From NCBI GenBank assembly GCA_035654835.1, contig DASRVZ010000172.1, forward strand, positions 1 to 24,814: 24,814 nucleotides of DNA, given 5' to 3'. A program made the position numbers and the translations under genes. The notes below the pieces were generated by a model that saw only the letters and a program-made list of their open reading frames with translations, had not been told where the DNA came from and ran no database searches. This stretch comes from UBA4719 sp035654835 (lineage in GTDB: Bacteria > Actinomycetota > Actinomycetes > Actinomycetales > Dermatophilaceae). Each line of letters begins with the position of its first letter. Position 1 is the stretch's first letter. Positions 1 through 7,691 of this stretch are shown here, piece after piece.

Positions 1-199
1 GTCGACCCCGCAGTCGTTGGGCGGCGAGGACTTCGCCTGGTACCTGCAGGAAGTGCCCGGGGCCCTGGCCAGGTTGGGGACGCGCACTCCGGGCGGTGAG
101 ACCTATGACCTGCACCAAGGCGACCTCGTGGTGGACGAACGCGCGGTGCTGGCAGGCGCTCAGCTGTTGGCCGCCACGGCTTTGGCAGGACGCATCTGA
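1..199 (+). CDS. M20-family amidohydrolase, C-terminal fragment
   Basis: The frame is open from base 2 and ends at TGA 197-199, so only the last 65 residues of a gene starting before the window are present. The fragment has GGEDFAWYLQ followed by VPGALARLG, the C-terminal signature of M20 amidohydrolases (AbgB, IAA-amino-acid hydrolase and AmiA/AmiB-like enzymes). There the E-D pair belongs to the metal-site region, and the gene tail reads HQGDLVVDERAVLAGAQLL. These enzymes remove acyl groups from N-acyl amino acids or similar amides; the substrate cannot be read from the tail. In Mycobacterium tuberculosis two such genes (amiA1, amiB1) adjoin deoD and pmmB, so this placement beside nucleoside genes fits an old actinobacterial neighbourhood (recalled, not searched). 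Confidence 0.85.
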   Translation, partial: STPQSLGGEDFAWYLQEVPGALARLGTRTPGGETYDLHQGDLVVDERAVLAGAQLLAATALAGRI

Positions 200-262
200 T
201 GAAGCAGTGAGTCGCTCGTCACAGTCCCTCAATAACGATGCGGACAACGCATCTGGACTCGG

Positions 263-291
263 CAGACAGGCCTCATCGGTGGCAGTAGAGT
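263..291 (+). promoter_or_regulatory. Possible sigma-A type promoter for the nucleoside operon
   Basis: CAGACA (263-268, four of six matches to TTGACA) lies 17 bp ahead of TAGAGT (286-291, TANNNT form). This would give a leader of roughly 50 nt before the TTG start at 352. An imperfect inverted repeat, GGACTC 255-260 with GAGTCC 288-293, flanks and overlaps the boxes and could be an operator. Both assignments rest on pattern only. Confidence 0.3.
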
Positions 292-351
292 CCGGAGCGT
301 TTGGTACAAGGATTTTCGGTTTATTGGTGCTTTTCAGAGAAGGAGATTCCC

Positions 352-1398
352 TTGCGTCGGGTGATGAAGGTAACGGCCGCGATGTCGGTCGCCGCGCTGG
401 CACTTGCTGGCTGCGGCTCAAGCACGGATGAGACGCCGGCTGCCGGTGGTAGTACGACCAATGCCGCCAGCGGGCTGAAGGTCGGCATGGCCTATGACGT
501 GGGTGGGCGCGGAGACCAGTCGTTCAACGACGCCGCCGCCGCCGGCCTCGACAAGGCGAAGGCCGAGCTGGGCATTGAGCCAAAGGAGGCCACTGCGGTC
601 AACGGTGAGCCCGAGTCCGCGCGCGAGGAGCGTCTGCTGCAGCTCATCGACGCCGGCTACACCAACGTGATTGCCGTGGGGTTCGCCTATGCCCCTTCGG
701 TCAAGAAGGTCGCCGCGGCAAACCCGGACGTCAAGTTCGCTCTTATCGACTCCACGGACGCGACCGGTCCCAACATCGAGAACCTCACGTTCGCCGAGCA
801 AGAGGGGTCTTTCCTCGTGGGTGCGGCGGCCGCGTTGAAGTCCACGACAGGCAACGTCGGCTTCATCGGTGGCGTCAACGTCGACCTCATCAAGAAGTTC
901 GAGGCTGGCTACGCCATGGGTGCCAAGACGGTCAACCCTGCCATCACGGTGCAGGTCAAGTACCTCACCCAGCCGCCGGACTTCTCGGGCTTCGGTGACC
1001 CGGCCAAGGGCAAGATCGCGGCTGCGGGCATGTTCCAGAACGGCGCAGACGTGGTCTACGCGGCCGCTGGTGGGTCAGGTGGCGGCGTGTTCACCGCCGC
1101 GGCGGCCGCGGGCAAGATGGCGATCGGTGTCGACTCCGACCAGGCGCTGACCGCGCCGGCCGACGTCAAGGACGTCATCATCACCTCGATGCTCAAGAAG
1201 GTGGACGTTGCGACGTTCGACTTCATCAAGGCGCTGACCGAGGGCAAGTTCACTGCCGGCACCAAGGTCTATGACCTGAAGGCGGGCGGCGTCGGCTACA
1301 GCCTGACCGGCGGCCAGATGGACGACATTGCGTCAAAGCTCGACGACTACAAGCAGCAGATCATCGACGGCAAGATCGTGGTTCCGACCAAGCCGTAA
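352..1398 (+). CDS. BMP-family nucleoside-binding lipoprotein of an ABC transporter
   Basis: The protein has 348 residues. I chose the TTG at 352 because AAGGAG (340-345) sits 6 nt upstream and the resulting N-terminus is a lipoprotein signal: a short basic start, a hydrophobic stretch and the lipobox LALAGC with Cys21 as the lipidated residue. A longer frame from 301 has no signal logic. The mature part shows the Bmp/PnrA/Med fold hallmarks: KVGMAYDVGGRGDQSFNDAA near the N-terminus, then EAGYAMGAKTVNP mid-protein and GVDSDQ in the second lobe. The family binds nucleosides outside the membrane (PnrA of Treponema, BmpA-type proteins) and delivers them to NupOPQ-like transporters. It is the first gene of the operon and is followed by a strong hairpin. 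Assignment to nucleosides is supported by the downstream cdd, deoA and add genes. Confidence 0.93.
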   Translation: MRRVMKVTAAMSVAALALAGCGSSTDETPAAGGSTTNAASGLKVGMAYDVGGRGDQSFNDAAAAGLDKAKAELGIEPKEATAVNGEPESAREERLLQLIDAGYTNVIAVGFAYAPSVKKVAAANPDVKFALIDSTDATGPNIENLTFAEQEGSFLVGAAAALKSTTGNVGFIGGVNVDLIKKFEAGYAMGAKTVNPAITVQVKYLTQPPDFSGFGDPAKGKIAAAGMFQNGADVVYAAAGGSGGGVFTAAAAAGKMAIGVDSDQALTAPADVKDVIITSMLKKVDVATFDFIKALTEGKFTAGTKVYDLKAGGVGYSLTGGQMDDIASKLDDYKQQIIDGKIVVPTKP

Positions 1399-1414
1399 GT
1401 CTTACCTGACTGAC

Positions 1415-1451
1415 GGGCCCGGGCTGGCACGGTAACGTGCCACCCGGGCCC
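1415..1451 (+). terminator. Strong intra-operon hairpin after the binding-protein gene
   Basis: GGGCCCGGG (1415-1423) pairs perfectly with CCCGGGCCC (1443-1451). Inside, 1425-1431 pairs with 1436-1442 around a GTAA loop (1432-1435), with only C1424 bulged, giving a stem of 16 bp. No T-run follows, so it is either a partial (Rho-type or weak) terminator or a 3' stabilising element. Such a structure would let the lipoprotein be made in excess over the membrane complex. Confidence 0.7.
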
Positions 1452-1557
1452 TAGGTCTCTCCAAGCCCACGATCAATGCTCGCAACGCCGCGGGCCAGTA
1501 CGAGGAGCGTGCGTCATCACCGACTCTGCCCAGAGTGCCCCGGATGCAGGTTCGATC

Positions 1558-3141
1558 GTGGCCCCGGCCGTCGAGCTGCAGGGCATCACCAAACGTTTCC
1601 CTGGGGTTGTCGCCAACAGCGACGTGACCTTCTCGGTACAGCGGGGCACCGTTCATGCCATCGTCGGCGAAAATGGCGCGGGCAAGTCCACCTTGATGAA
1701 GATCCTGTACGGCGTCATCAGAGCCGATGAGGGCACGGTCAAGGTCGACGGCCAGCCGCTCGCCCTGCACAGCCCGGCGGATGCGATCGATGCAGGCATC
1801 GGAATGGTCTTCCAGCACTTCATGCTCGCCGACAACCTGACGGTCCTCGAGAACGTCGTGCTTGGCGCCGAGAAGCGTCACGGCATCGCTGATCGGGCGC
1901 GGGCCGAGATCGAGAGGATCTCCTCCGACTACGGCCTCGACGTCCATGCCGATGACCTGGTGGCTGACCTCGGTGTCGGCATCCGCCAGCGCGTCGAGAT
2001 CCTCAAGGTTCTCTATCGCGGCGCCAAGATCCTGATCCTCGACGAGCCCACGGCGGTCCTGGTCCCTCAAGAGGTCGACGAGCTCTTCGACAACCTGCGC
2101 GAGCTCAAGAGTGAGGGACTGACGGTCATCTTCATCTCCCACAAGCTCGACGAGGTGCTGTCGGTCGCCGACTCGATCACCGTCATCCGGCGTGGCACCA
2201 CCGTCGCCACTGTCGACCCGGAGTCGGTGACCTCCCGCGAGCTCGCCGAGCTGATGGTCGGCTCCGAGCTGCCCTCTGCCAGCAAGGATGTGTCCACGGT
2301 GACGGACCGCCCGCTGCTCGCCATTACCGGCTTGACCCTCGCCGGGGCCGGCGCTCGCGACGTCCTGCACGACATCACCTTGACCATCCACGCCGGTGAG
2401 GTGCTGGGCGTTGCCGGGGTTGAGGGCAACGGCCAGGCTGAGCTGGTCGAGGCCATCATGGGTATGCGCGAACCCACCGCAGGCCGAATCCTCCTGGAGG
2501 ACCAGGACATCAGCGACTGGAATACCCGCGAGATTCGTGAAGCGGGCGTCGGATACATCCCCGAGGACCGTCACCGGCATGCCCTGTTGCTGGATGCTCC
2601 GTTGTGGGAGAACACCATGCTGGGCCACCAGACACAGTCGCCGAACATCAAAGGGGTCTGGGTCGACGCCGCCGGCGCCAAGGCCGGGGCCGAGCGCATC
2701 CTCGCCGAGTACGACGTGCGCACGCCCTCCATCTATGTCACGGCCAACTCGCTGTCCGGCGGCAACCAGCAGAAGCTGATCATCGGCCGTGAGATGAGCT
2801 ATACGCCAAGAGTGTTGGTCGCAGCGCATCCAACCCGGGGCGTGGACGTGGGCGCCCAAGCCGCCATCTGGGACCACATCAGGAGAGCCCGGCGCGAGGG
2901 CCTCGCGGTGTTGCTGATCTCGGCCGATCTCGATGAGCTGATTGGTCTTTCCGACACCATCCGCGTGATCCTGCGCGGTCAGCTGTCGGGCGAGTTCGAC
3001 CCTGATGTCGTGACTGCGCAGGATCTGGGCGCAGCAATGACCGGTGCCGATCAGCGGGATCCTGGCACCGTCGCGGATGACCCGGGCGCACGTCATACCA
3101 AGGCAGGGCGCGAATCCCAGGGCGTGGAGGAGGGGCAATGA
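1558..3141 (+). CDS. Nucleoside ABC transporter ATP-binding protein, two fused NBDs
   Basis: The protein has 527 residues and the RbsA/NupO-type layout of two fused ATPase domains. Domain 1 has a good Walker A (GENGAGKST, residues 37-45) and Walker B (ILILDEPTAVL), but its signature reads LGVGIRQR instead of LSGGQ. Domain 2 has a broken Walker A (GVEGNGQAEL, no Lys), a proper signature (LSGGNQQK) and an altered Walker B (VLVAAHPTRG). GTG 1558 is the only ATG/GTG/TTG in frame after the TGA at 1411, and it has just a weak CAGG 7 nt upstream. A far better GAGGAG at 1502-1507 has no usual start codon in this frame behind it. The gene ends with an ATGA overlap into the permease gene. It should power uptake with the two permeases that follow. 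Confidence 0.92.
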   Translation: MAPAVELQGITKRFPGVVANSDVTFSVQRGTVHAIVGENGAGKSTLMKILYGVIRADEGTVKVDGQPLALHSPADAIDAGIGMVFQHFMLADNLTVLENVVLGAEKRHGIADRARAEIERISSDYGLDVHADDLVADLGVGIRQRVEILKVLYRGAKILILDEPTAVLVPQEVDELFDNLRELKSEGLTVIFISHKLDEVLSVADSITVIRRGTTVATVDPESVTSRELAELMVGSELPSASKDVSTVTDRPLLAITGLTLAGAGARDVLHDITLTIHAGEVLGVAGVEGNGQAELVEAIMGMREPTAGRILLEDQDISDWNTREIREAGVGYIPEDRHRHALLLDAPLWENTMLGHQTQSPNIKGVWVDAAGAKAGAERILAEYDVRTPSIYVTANSLSGGNQQKLIIGREMSYTPRVLVAAHPTRGVDVGAQAAIWDHIRRARREGLAVLLISADLDELIGLSDTIRVILRGQLSGEFDPDVVTAQDLGAAMTGADQRDPGTVADDPGARHTKAGRESQGVEEGQ

Positions 3142-4256
3142 AGGCAACTCTGGATCTGCGCAAGGTCGGTCTCGGGCTGGTCGCGCCCGTCCTCGCCCTC
3201 CTGGTGGCGTTCGTGGTCACCTCTGCGGTCCTGCTCCTGGCAGGTGACCCGGTCGTCGAGGTGTGGACCCAGCTGTTGACTGCGCCTCGTCCCCGGCTGG
3301 TCGTCGCCATCATCAACGGCGCCTCTGTGTACTACCTGTCCGCGGTCGCCGTTGCGATCGGCTTCCGGATGAACCTGTTCAACATCGGGGTCGACGGGCA
3401 GTACCGCATCGCCGCATTTGCGGCAGCGGTCTTCGCCGGTCAGGGCTGGCTGCCGGGCCCGCTCAACATCGTCGTCTCGCTGCTGATCGCGGTGGTGGTC
3501 GGCGCGGCCTGGGCCGGCATCGCCGGTTGGCTCAAGGTCACCCGAGGCGTCTCCGAGGTGATCTCCACGATCATGCTCAACGCCATTGCCACCGGTCTCG
3601 TCTCCTTCCTGCTGTTCAGGGTCGCGGACTCGACCGCCGGGAGCAACGTCACCAATACGAAGACCATCCCCACGTCGTCACAGGTCCCCGGGTTCGCGCT
3701 GGTTCCGGGGACGCCCAACAAGGTCTACGGCTTCATCCTGCTGGCAGCACTGGTCGGTGTCGCCTACTGGGTGGTCCTGAACAAGACCCGTTTCGGGTAC
3801 GACCTTCGGGCCACTGGTCGATCCGAGACGGCGGCCGTGGCCAGTGGCGTCAATGCCAAGCGCATGGCCTTGACCGCGATGGTGCTATCCGGAGCCGCTG
3901 CCGGCTTGGTCGGCATGCCACTGCTGTTCGGCCAGGACTACAGCTACGGCACGACGTTCCAGCCTGGCCTGGGCTTCGCCGGCATCGCCATCGCGCTTCT
4001 GGGTCGCAACCACCCGGTGGGCATCGCTTTCGGTGCGCTGCTCTGGTCCTACCTCGAGCAGCAGAGCAATGGTCTTCAGATCACTGTCGGCGTCAGCTCC
4101 GAGCTCGTCTTCATCATCCAGGGTGTCATCGTCCTGGCCGTGGTCATCGCCTACGAGGTCGTGCGTCGTGCGGGCCTGCGGATGGAGCAACGCAAGGTGG
4201 CCAGCCAGATTTCCGACGAACCTGGCTCCCCGACCCCCGAAGGAGCCACGGCATGA
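3138..4256 (+). CDS. Nucleoside ABC transporter permease 1 (BPD_transp_2)
   Basis: The protein has 372 residues and is very hydrophobic, with about eight to ten membrane segments. The first is around residues 10-36. Typical family stretches are NLFNIGVDGQYRIAAF and RGVSEVISTIMLNAIA, the latter being the cytoplasmic coupling-helix region that meets the ATPase. A long loop near residues 160-190 (TAGSNVTNTKTIPTSSQ) is expected outside. ATG 3138 overlaps the ATPase stop by 4 bp and follows a strong GGAGGAGGGG. It belongs to the NupP/YufP-like branch of the branched-chain-type permeases. It probably forms a heterodimeric channel with the next gene product. Confidence 0.92.
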   Translation: MKATLDLRKVGLGLVAPVLALLVAFVVTSAVLLLAGDPVVEVWTQLLTAPRPRLVVAIINGASVYYLSAVAVAIGFRMNLFNIGVDGQYRIAAFAAAVFAGQGWLPGPLNIVVSLLIAVVVGAAWAGIAGWLKVTRGVSEVISTIMLNAIATGLVSFLLFRVADSTAGSNVTNTKTIPTSSQVPGFALVPGTPNKVYGFILLAALVGVAYWVVLNKTRFGYDLRATGRSETAAVASGVNAKRMALTAMVLSGAAAGLVGMPLLFGQDYSYGTTFQPGLGFAGIAIALLGRNHPVGIAFGALLWSYLEQQSNGLQITVGVSSELVFIIQGVIVLAVVIAYEVVRRAGLRMEQRKVASQISDEPGSPTPEGATA

Positions 4257-5521
4257 GCACCGCCGGACTGATGGAAGGGGCCAAGGCCGTCACCGGCGCG
4301 GTGCGCAAGCCGAGCCTGAGTCCAGCACGGATCGCCCTGATCGCGGTGACCGCCGTGTTCCTGATCGCTGTCCTGCGTGTGGTGACCGGTGCCAACGACC
4401 TCGCCTCCTCGGGCGCTCTCGCGGCCGCGATCGGCCTAGCCGTGCCGATCGGTATGGCCGGTCTGGGTGGACTGTGGAGCGAGCGGGCAGGTGTCGTGAA
4501 CATCGGGCTCGAGGGGATGATGATTCTGGGCACGTGGGGTGCCGGGTTCTTCGGCTGGCACTACGGCCCCTGGGCGGGCCTGCTCGGCGCCATGTTCTGC
4601 GGGATGGTCGGCGGCGCGATCCACGCCCTTGCGACCGTCGTCTTCGGTGTCGATCACATCGTGTCCGGCGTCGCCATCAACATCATTGGCTACGGTGCGG
4701 CGAAGTACCTCGCGGCCCGCACCTTCACCGGGAGTCCCGGCGGTGGGCCGACACAGTCACCGCAGCTGCAGAACCTTCCCTCCCTCAGCATCCCCGGCGT
4801 GTCATCGGGGCTGGGCTCACTGGAGAAGCAGGAGATCTTCTTCGTCTCCGATCTGGCCGCAATCCTGCGTGCCATGGTGACGAACCTTTCGATCGTGACG
4901 CTGATCGCGCTGGGAATGGTTGCCCTGACGTGGTGGGTGCTGTGGCATACGACGTTCGGGCTGCGCCTTCGCTCGTGCGGTGAGAGTCCGGTCGCGGCAG
5001 AGTCGTTGGGCGTCAACGTCTACAAGTACAAGTTCGTTGCCGTGCTGGTCTCCGGCTCTCTGGCCGGCCTCGGTGGTGGTTACCTTGCCCTCGTCGCTGC
5101 CAACATCTACCGCGACGGACAGACTGGTGGGCGTGGCTATATCGGCTTGGCTGCCATGATCTTCGGCAACTGGCGTCCCGGTGGCTTGGTCGGCGGTGCG
5201 GCCCTGTTCGGCTATACCGATGCCGTGCAGCTGCGCGGCGGTGGCAGCACGGTCCACGCGATGTTGCTGCTGCTCGCGGTACTCATGGTCGGCATCGGAC
5301 TGTGGCAGGTGCTGCGCAAGCATCGTGTGATCAAGGGTGTCATCGCGATCTCAGCGGGCGTTCTCGTGGCCGTCTGGTACTTCATCTCCGAGACCGTGCC
5401 CGGCGAGCTCACCGGCATGACACCGTACGTCGCCACGCTGCTCGTTCTCGCCTTCGCCTCCCAACGGCTGCGGATGCCGGCCGCAGACGGATTGCCGTAT
5501 CGAAAGGGCGAGGGGCACTAG
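4253..5521 (+). CDS. Nucleoside ABC transporter permease 2 (BPD_transp_2)
   Basis: The protein has 422 residues. The frame is open far upstream, but ATG 4253 overlaps the previous stop in ATGA form and has GAAGGAG 7 nt before it, so I start there. Membrane segments begin around residue 27. The family core is visible in ERAGVVNIGLEGMMILG, GVDHIVSGVAINIIGYGAAK and, near the C-terminal half, GGRGYIGLAAMIFGNWRP. It pairs with permease 1 as in NupQ/YufQ systems. The C-terminus carries additional hydrophobic segments (VIKGVIAISAGVLVAVWYF, then TPYVATLLVLAFAS), making it longer than many relatives. Its TAG stop shares its last base with the GTG start of cdd (TAGTG), so translation of import and salvage genes is coupled. 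Confidence 0.93.
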   Translation: MSTAGLMEGAKAVTGAVRKPSLSPARIALIAVTAVFLIAVLRVVTGANDLASSGALAAAIGLAVPIGMAGLGGLWSERAGVVNIGLEGMMILGTWGAGFFGWHYGPWAGLLGAMFCGMVGGAIHALATVVFGVDHIVSGVAINIIGYGAAKYLAARTFTGSPGGGPTQSPQLQNLPSLSIPGVSSGLGSLEKQEIFFVSDLAAILRAMVTNLSIVTLIALGMVALTWWVLWHTTFGLRLRSCGESPVAAESLGVNVYKYKFVAVLVSGSLAGLGGGYLALVAANIYRDGQTGGRGYIGLAAMIFGNWRPGGLVGGAALFGYTDAVQLRGGGSTVHAMLLLLAVLMVGIGLWQVLRKHRVIKGVIAISAGVLVAVWYFISETVPGELTGMTPYVATLLVLAFASQRLRMPAADGLPYRKGEGH

Positions 5522-5940
5522 TGGCCGAGTCTGCATCCGTCGACTGGGATCTGTTGCACGCCAAGGCAACCGAGGCGATGCACCACGCTTATGCGCCGTA
5601 CAGCGCTTTCCCGGTCGGCGTGGCCGGGATGGTCGACGACGGGCGCGTCGTGTCGGGCTGCAACGTCGAGAACGCGGCCTACGGTGTGGCGCTGTGCGCC
5701 GAGTGCGGCCTGATCTCGGCGCTGCACATGACCGGCGGCGGTCGCCTGGTGGCAGTGGCCTGCGTCAACGGCAAGGGCGATGCGTTGATGCCCTGTGGTC
5801 GGTGCCGGCAGCTGTTGTGGGAGAACGGTGGACCAGACTGCCAGATCATGACGTCCACGGGTGTGCGCACCATGGCCGAGGTTCTGCCCGATGCTTTCGG
5901 TGGCGCCGATCTCGATGCCTTCGTCGAGACCAGCCCCTGA
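5521..5940 (+). CDS. cdd: Cytidine deaminase
   Basis: The enzyme converts cytidine and deoxycytidine to uridine and deoxyuridine in the cytoplasm. At 139 residues it is the usual length for the small homotetrameric class. CNVENAAYG (47-55) is the substrate loop. CAECG holds zinc ligand Cys59 and catalytic Glu61, and PCGRC supplies ligands Cys92 and Cys95. GTG 5521 overlaps the permease stop by one base and follows a GAGGGG. A longer reading of the same frame from inside the permease gene would be unrelated sequence. Its position between the transporter and deoA lets imported deoxycytidine be turned into the substrate of deoA. Confidence 0.96.
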   Translation: MAESASVDWDLLHAKATEAMHHAYAPYSAFPVGVAGMVDDGRVVSGCNVENAAYGVALCAECGLISALHMTGGGRLVAVACVNGKGDALMPCGRCRQLLWENGGPDCQIMTSTGVRTMAEVLPDAFGGADLDAFVETSP

Positions 5941-5998
5941 CCCACGTCGTCGGCGGAAGCCGGGCACCCGGCATACCGCCTGAGAGAGGATCTTTCAC

Positions 5999-7288
5999 AT
6001 GACCGACTCCTTTGACGCCGTTGATGTCATCGTCGCCAAGCGCAACAAACAAGAGCTTTCCGACGGGCAGATCGACTGGGTCATCGACGCCTACACGCGC
6101 GGGCTCGTGGCCGAAGAGCAGATGTCATCCCTGGCGATGGCCATCCTGCTCAACGGCATGAACCGTCGCGAGATCTCCCGCTGGACAGCGGCGATGATCG
6201 CTTCGGGCGACCGCATGGACTTCTCGTCGTTGTCCCGTCCGACATCGGACAAGCACTCGACCGGTGGGGTCGGCGACAAGATCACCCTCCCGCTGGCGCC
6301 TCTCGTCGCGGCGTGCGGCGTTGCGGTTCCTCAGCTTTCGGGCCGCGGGCTCGGCCACACCGGCGGAACGTTGGACAAGCTCGAGTCGATCCCCGGATGG
6401 CGTGCGGCCCTCTCGACGGCCGAGATGATGCGCCAGCTCGAGGACGTCGGGGCGGTGATCTGCGCAGCCGGCGACCGGCTCGCGCCCGCCGACAAGAAGC
6501 TCTACGCCTTGCGCGACGTCACCGGCACCGTCGAGGCCATCCCGCTGATCGCCAGCTCGATCATGAGCAAGAAGATCGCCGAGGGCACCGGTGCGTTGGT
6601 GCTTGACGTCAAGGTGGGGTCGGGCGCGTTCATGAAGGACGTCGAGTCCGCCCGCGAGCTGGCGCGCACGATGGTCGACCTCGGGACGGACGCCGGGGTG
6701 AACACCGTTGCTCTGCTGACCAACATGCAGACCCCGCTCGGCCTGACCGCCGGCAACGCCCTCGAAGTGCGTGAGTCGGTCGAGGTCCTGGCCGGTGGTG
6801 GCCCGCCGGACGTCGTGGAGCTGACCCTCGTGCTGGCGCGCGAGATGCTGGCCGCGGCAGGCCGTGGTGATATCGACCCGGCGGATGCGCTCAAGGACGG
6901 CCGCGCCATGGACGTATGGCGCCGCATGATCACGGCCCAGGGCGGCGACCCGTCGGCGGCGCTGCCCGTCGCGAGCGAGACCCACCAGATCCTGGCCCCG
7001 GGTTCCGGCGTGCTGACCCAGCTGGACGCGCTCCAGGTCGGCATGGCGGCGTGGAGGCTGGGCGCTGGTCGGGCCCGCAAGGAGGACAAGGTCCAGGCTG
7101 GGGCGGGCATCGAGATGCATGCCAAGCCCGGTGCGGTCCTGCGAGCCGGCGACCCTCTCATGACGCTGCACACCGACACCCCCGAGCGTTTCGACCGGGC
7201 GATCGCGGCACTGGAGGGTGCCTATTTCATTGCGCCAGAGGACTCCCGACCCGATCTGCTCCCGCTCGTGATCGACCGGATCAGCTGA
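5999..7288 (+). CDS. deoA: Thymidine (pyrimidine-nucleoside) phosphorylase
   Basis: The enzyme splits thymidine or deoxyuridine (and uridine in the PyNP variant) with phosphate into base and (deoxy)ribose-1-phosphate. It has 429 residues, normal for the family. KHSTGGVGDK (85-94) is the phosphate-binding loop, and SGRGLGHTGGTLDKLE (114-129) is the thymidine/pyrimidine phosphorylase signature. The C-terminal part has the alpha/beta lobe (GAGIEMHAKPGAVLRAGD). ATG 5999 follows GAGAGAGGA (5982-5990). A 58-nt gap after cdd contains a small hairpin (GCCGG 5959-5963 with CCGGC 5968-5972), too weak to call a terminator. The sugar phosphate made here needs the mutase and deoC in the right arm. Confidence 0.96.
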   Translation: MTDSFDAVDVIVAKRNKQELSDGQIDWVIDAYTRGLVAEEQMSSLAMAILLNGMNRREISRWTAAMIASGDRMDFSSLSRPTSDKHSTGGVGDKITLPLAPLVAACGVAVPQLSGRGLGHTGGTLDKLESIPGWRAALSTAEMMRQLEDVGAVICAAGDRLAPADKKLYALRDVTGTVEAIPLIASSIMSKKIAEGTGALVLDVKVGSGAFMKDVESARELARTMVDLGTDAGVNTVALLTNMQTPLGLTAGNALEVRESVEVLAGGGPPDVVELTLVLAREMLAAAGRGDIDPADALKDGRAMDVWRRMITAQGGDPSAALPVASETHQILAPGSGVLTQLDALQVGMAAWRLGAGRARKEDKVQAGAGIEMHAKPGAVLRAGDPLMTLHTDTPERFDRAIAALEGAYFIAPEDSRPDLLPLVIDRIS

Positions 7289-7325
7289 ACGACCCGGTTC
7301 CGACGGCCTGCCCTGGTCCTGCGGC

Positions 7326-7340
7326 TAGGGTGAACGCGTG
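7326..7340 (+). promoter_or_regulatory. Probable leaderless promoter -10 at the cupin gene
   Basis: TAGGGT (7326-7331) is followed by exactly 6 nt and the GTG start at 7338. A transcript starting 6-7 nt after the box would begin at the GTG itself. No clear -35 is seen. The same bases could instead serve as a loose ribosome site (AGGGTGA), so the reading is not certain. Confidence 0.45.
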
Positions 7341-7691
7341 CCTCGACTCATCAGTGAACCCACACGCATCCCTGTCCCTGGCGGCAAGATCATCAGCGAG
7401 CACGTTGGCCGGGTCAACACCGGCAGCGAGGCCGTGTCGGTCGCCCACATGATCGCCCCCGCCAACTGGCACGAGCCTTTCCAGACACCGGAGTTCGACG
7501 AGATCACGCTGGTCCTCAAGGGTTCGGTGATCGTCGATCACGAGGACGGGCCCACGATCGCCCACGCCGGTCAGTCGATGCTTACCGGCGCTGGCGAGCG
7601 CGTCCGCTACTCCACCGGCGCTGATGGTGCCGAGTACGTCGCCGTCTGTCTCCCGGCATTTGGTCCCGACACCGTCAACCGGGAGGACTGA
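7338..7691 (+). CDS. Small cupin-domain protein within the nucleoside operon
   Basis: The protein has 117 residues with a single cupin barrel. WHEPFQTPEFDEITLVLKG (44-62) matches cupin motif 1 in a reduced form (His45 and Glu52 or Glu55). Motif 2 (AGQSMLTGAGERVRY) has the glycine turn but no His, so the usual three-His metal site is incomplete. The protein is closest in flavour to EutQ-like or generic Cupin_2 proteins. It lies 49 nt after deoA, and its TGA directly abuts the GTG of add, so it is translated with add. A role in salvage, such as sugar or base handling or sensing, is possible from context only; no substrate can be named. Confidence 0.85.
   Translation: MPRLISEPTRIPVPGGKIISEHVGRVNTGSEAVSVAHMIAPANWHEPFQTPEFDEITLVLKGSVIVDHEDGPTIAHAGQSMLTGAGERVRYSTGADGAEYVAVCLPAFGPDTVNRED

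Noticed and set aside
1402..3147. Antisense open frame of 581 codons across the ATPase gene
   Set aside because: It lies fully opposite a gene with clear motifs. The predicted protein is rich in Asp, His, Gly and Val with no recognisable domain, as expected from high-GC third-position bias.
3263..4252. Upstream extension of the permease 2 frame by 330 codons
   Set aside because: The extension reads Arg/His/Pro-rich nonsense over permease 1. The ATGA overlap with a good ribosome site at 4253 marks the real start.
5941..5998. Terminator between cdd and deoA
   Set aside because: The hairpin has only 5-6 bp and no T-run, and the genes clearly belong to one functional unit.
6125..7171. Long minus-strand frame opposite deoA (348 codons)
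   Set aside because: Composition is typical of an antisense shadow, and deoA on the plus strand carries all family signatures.
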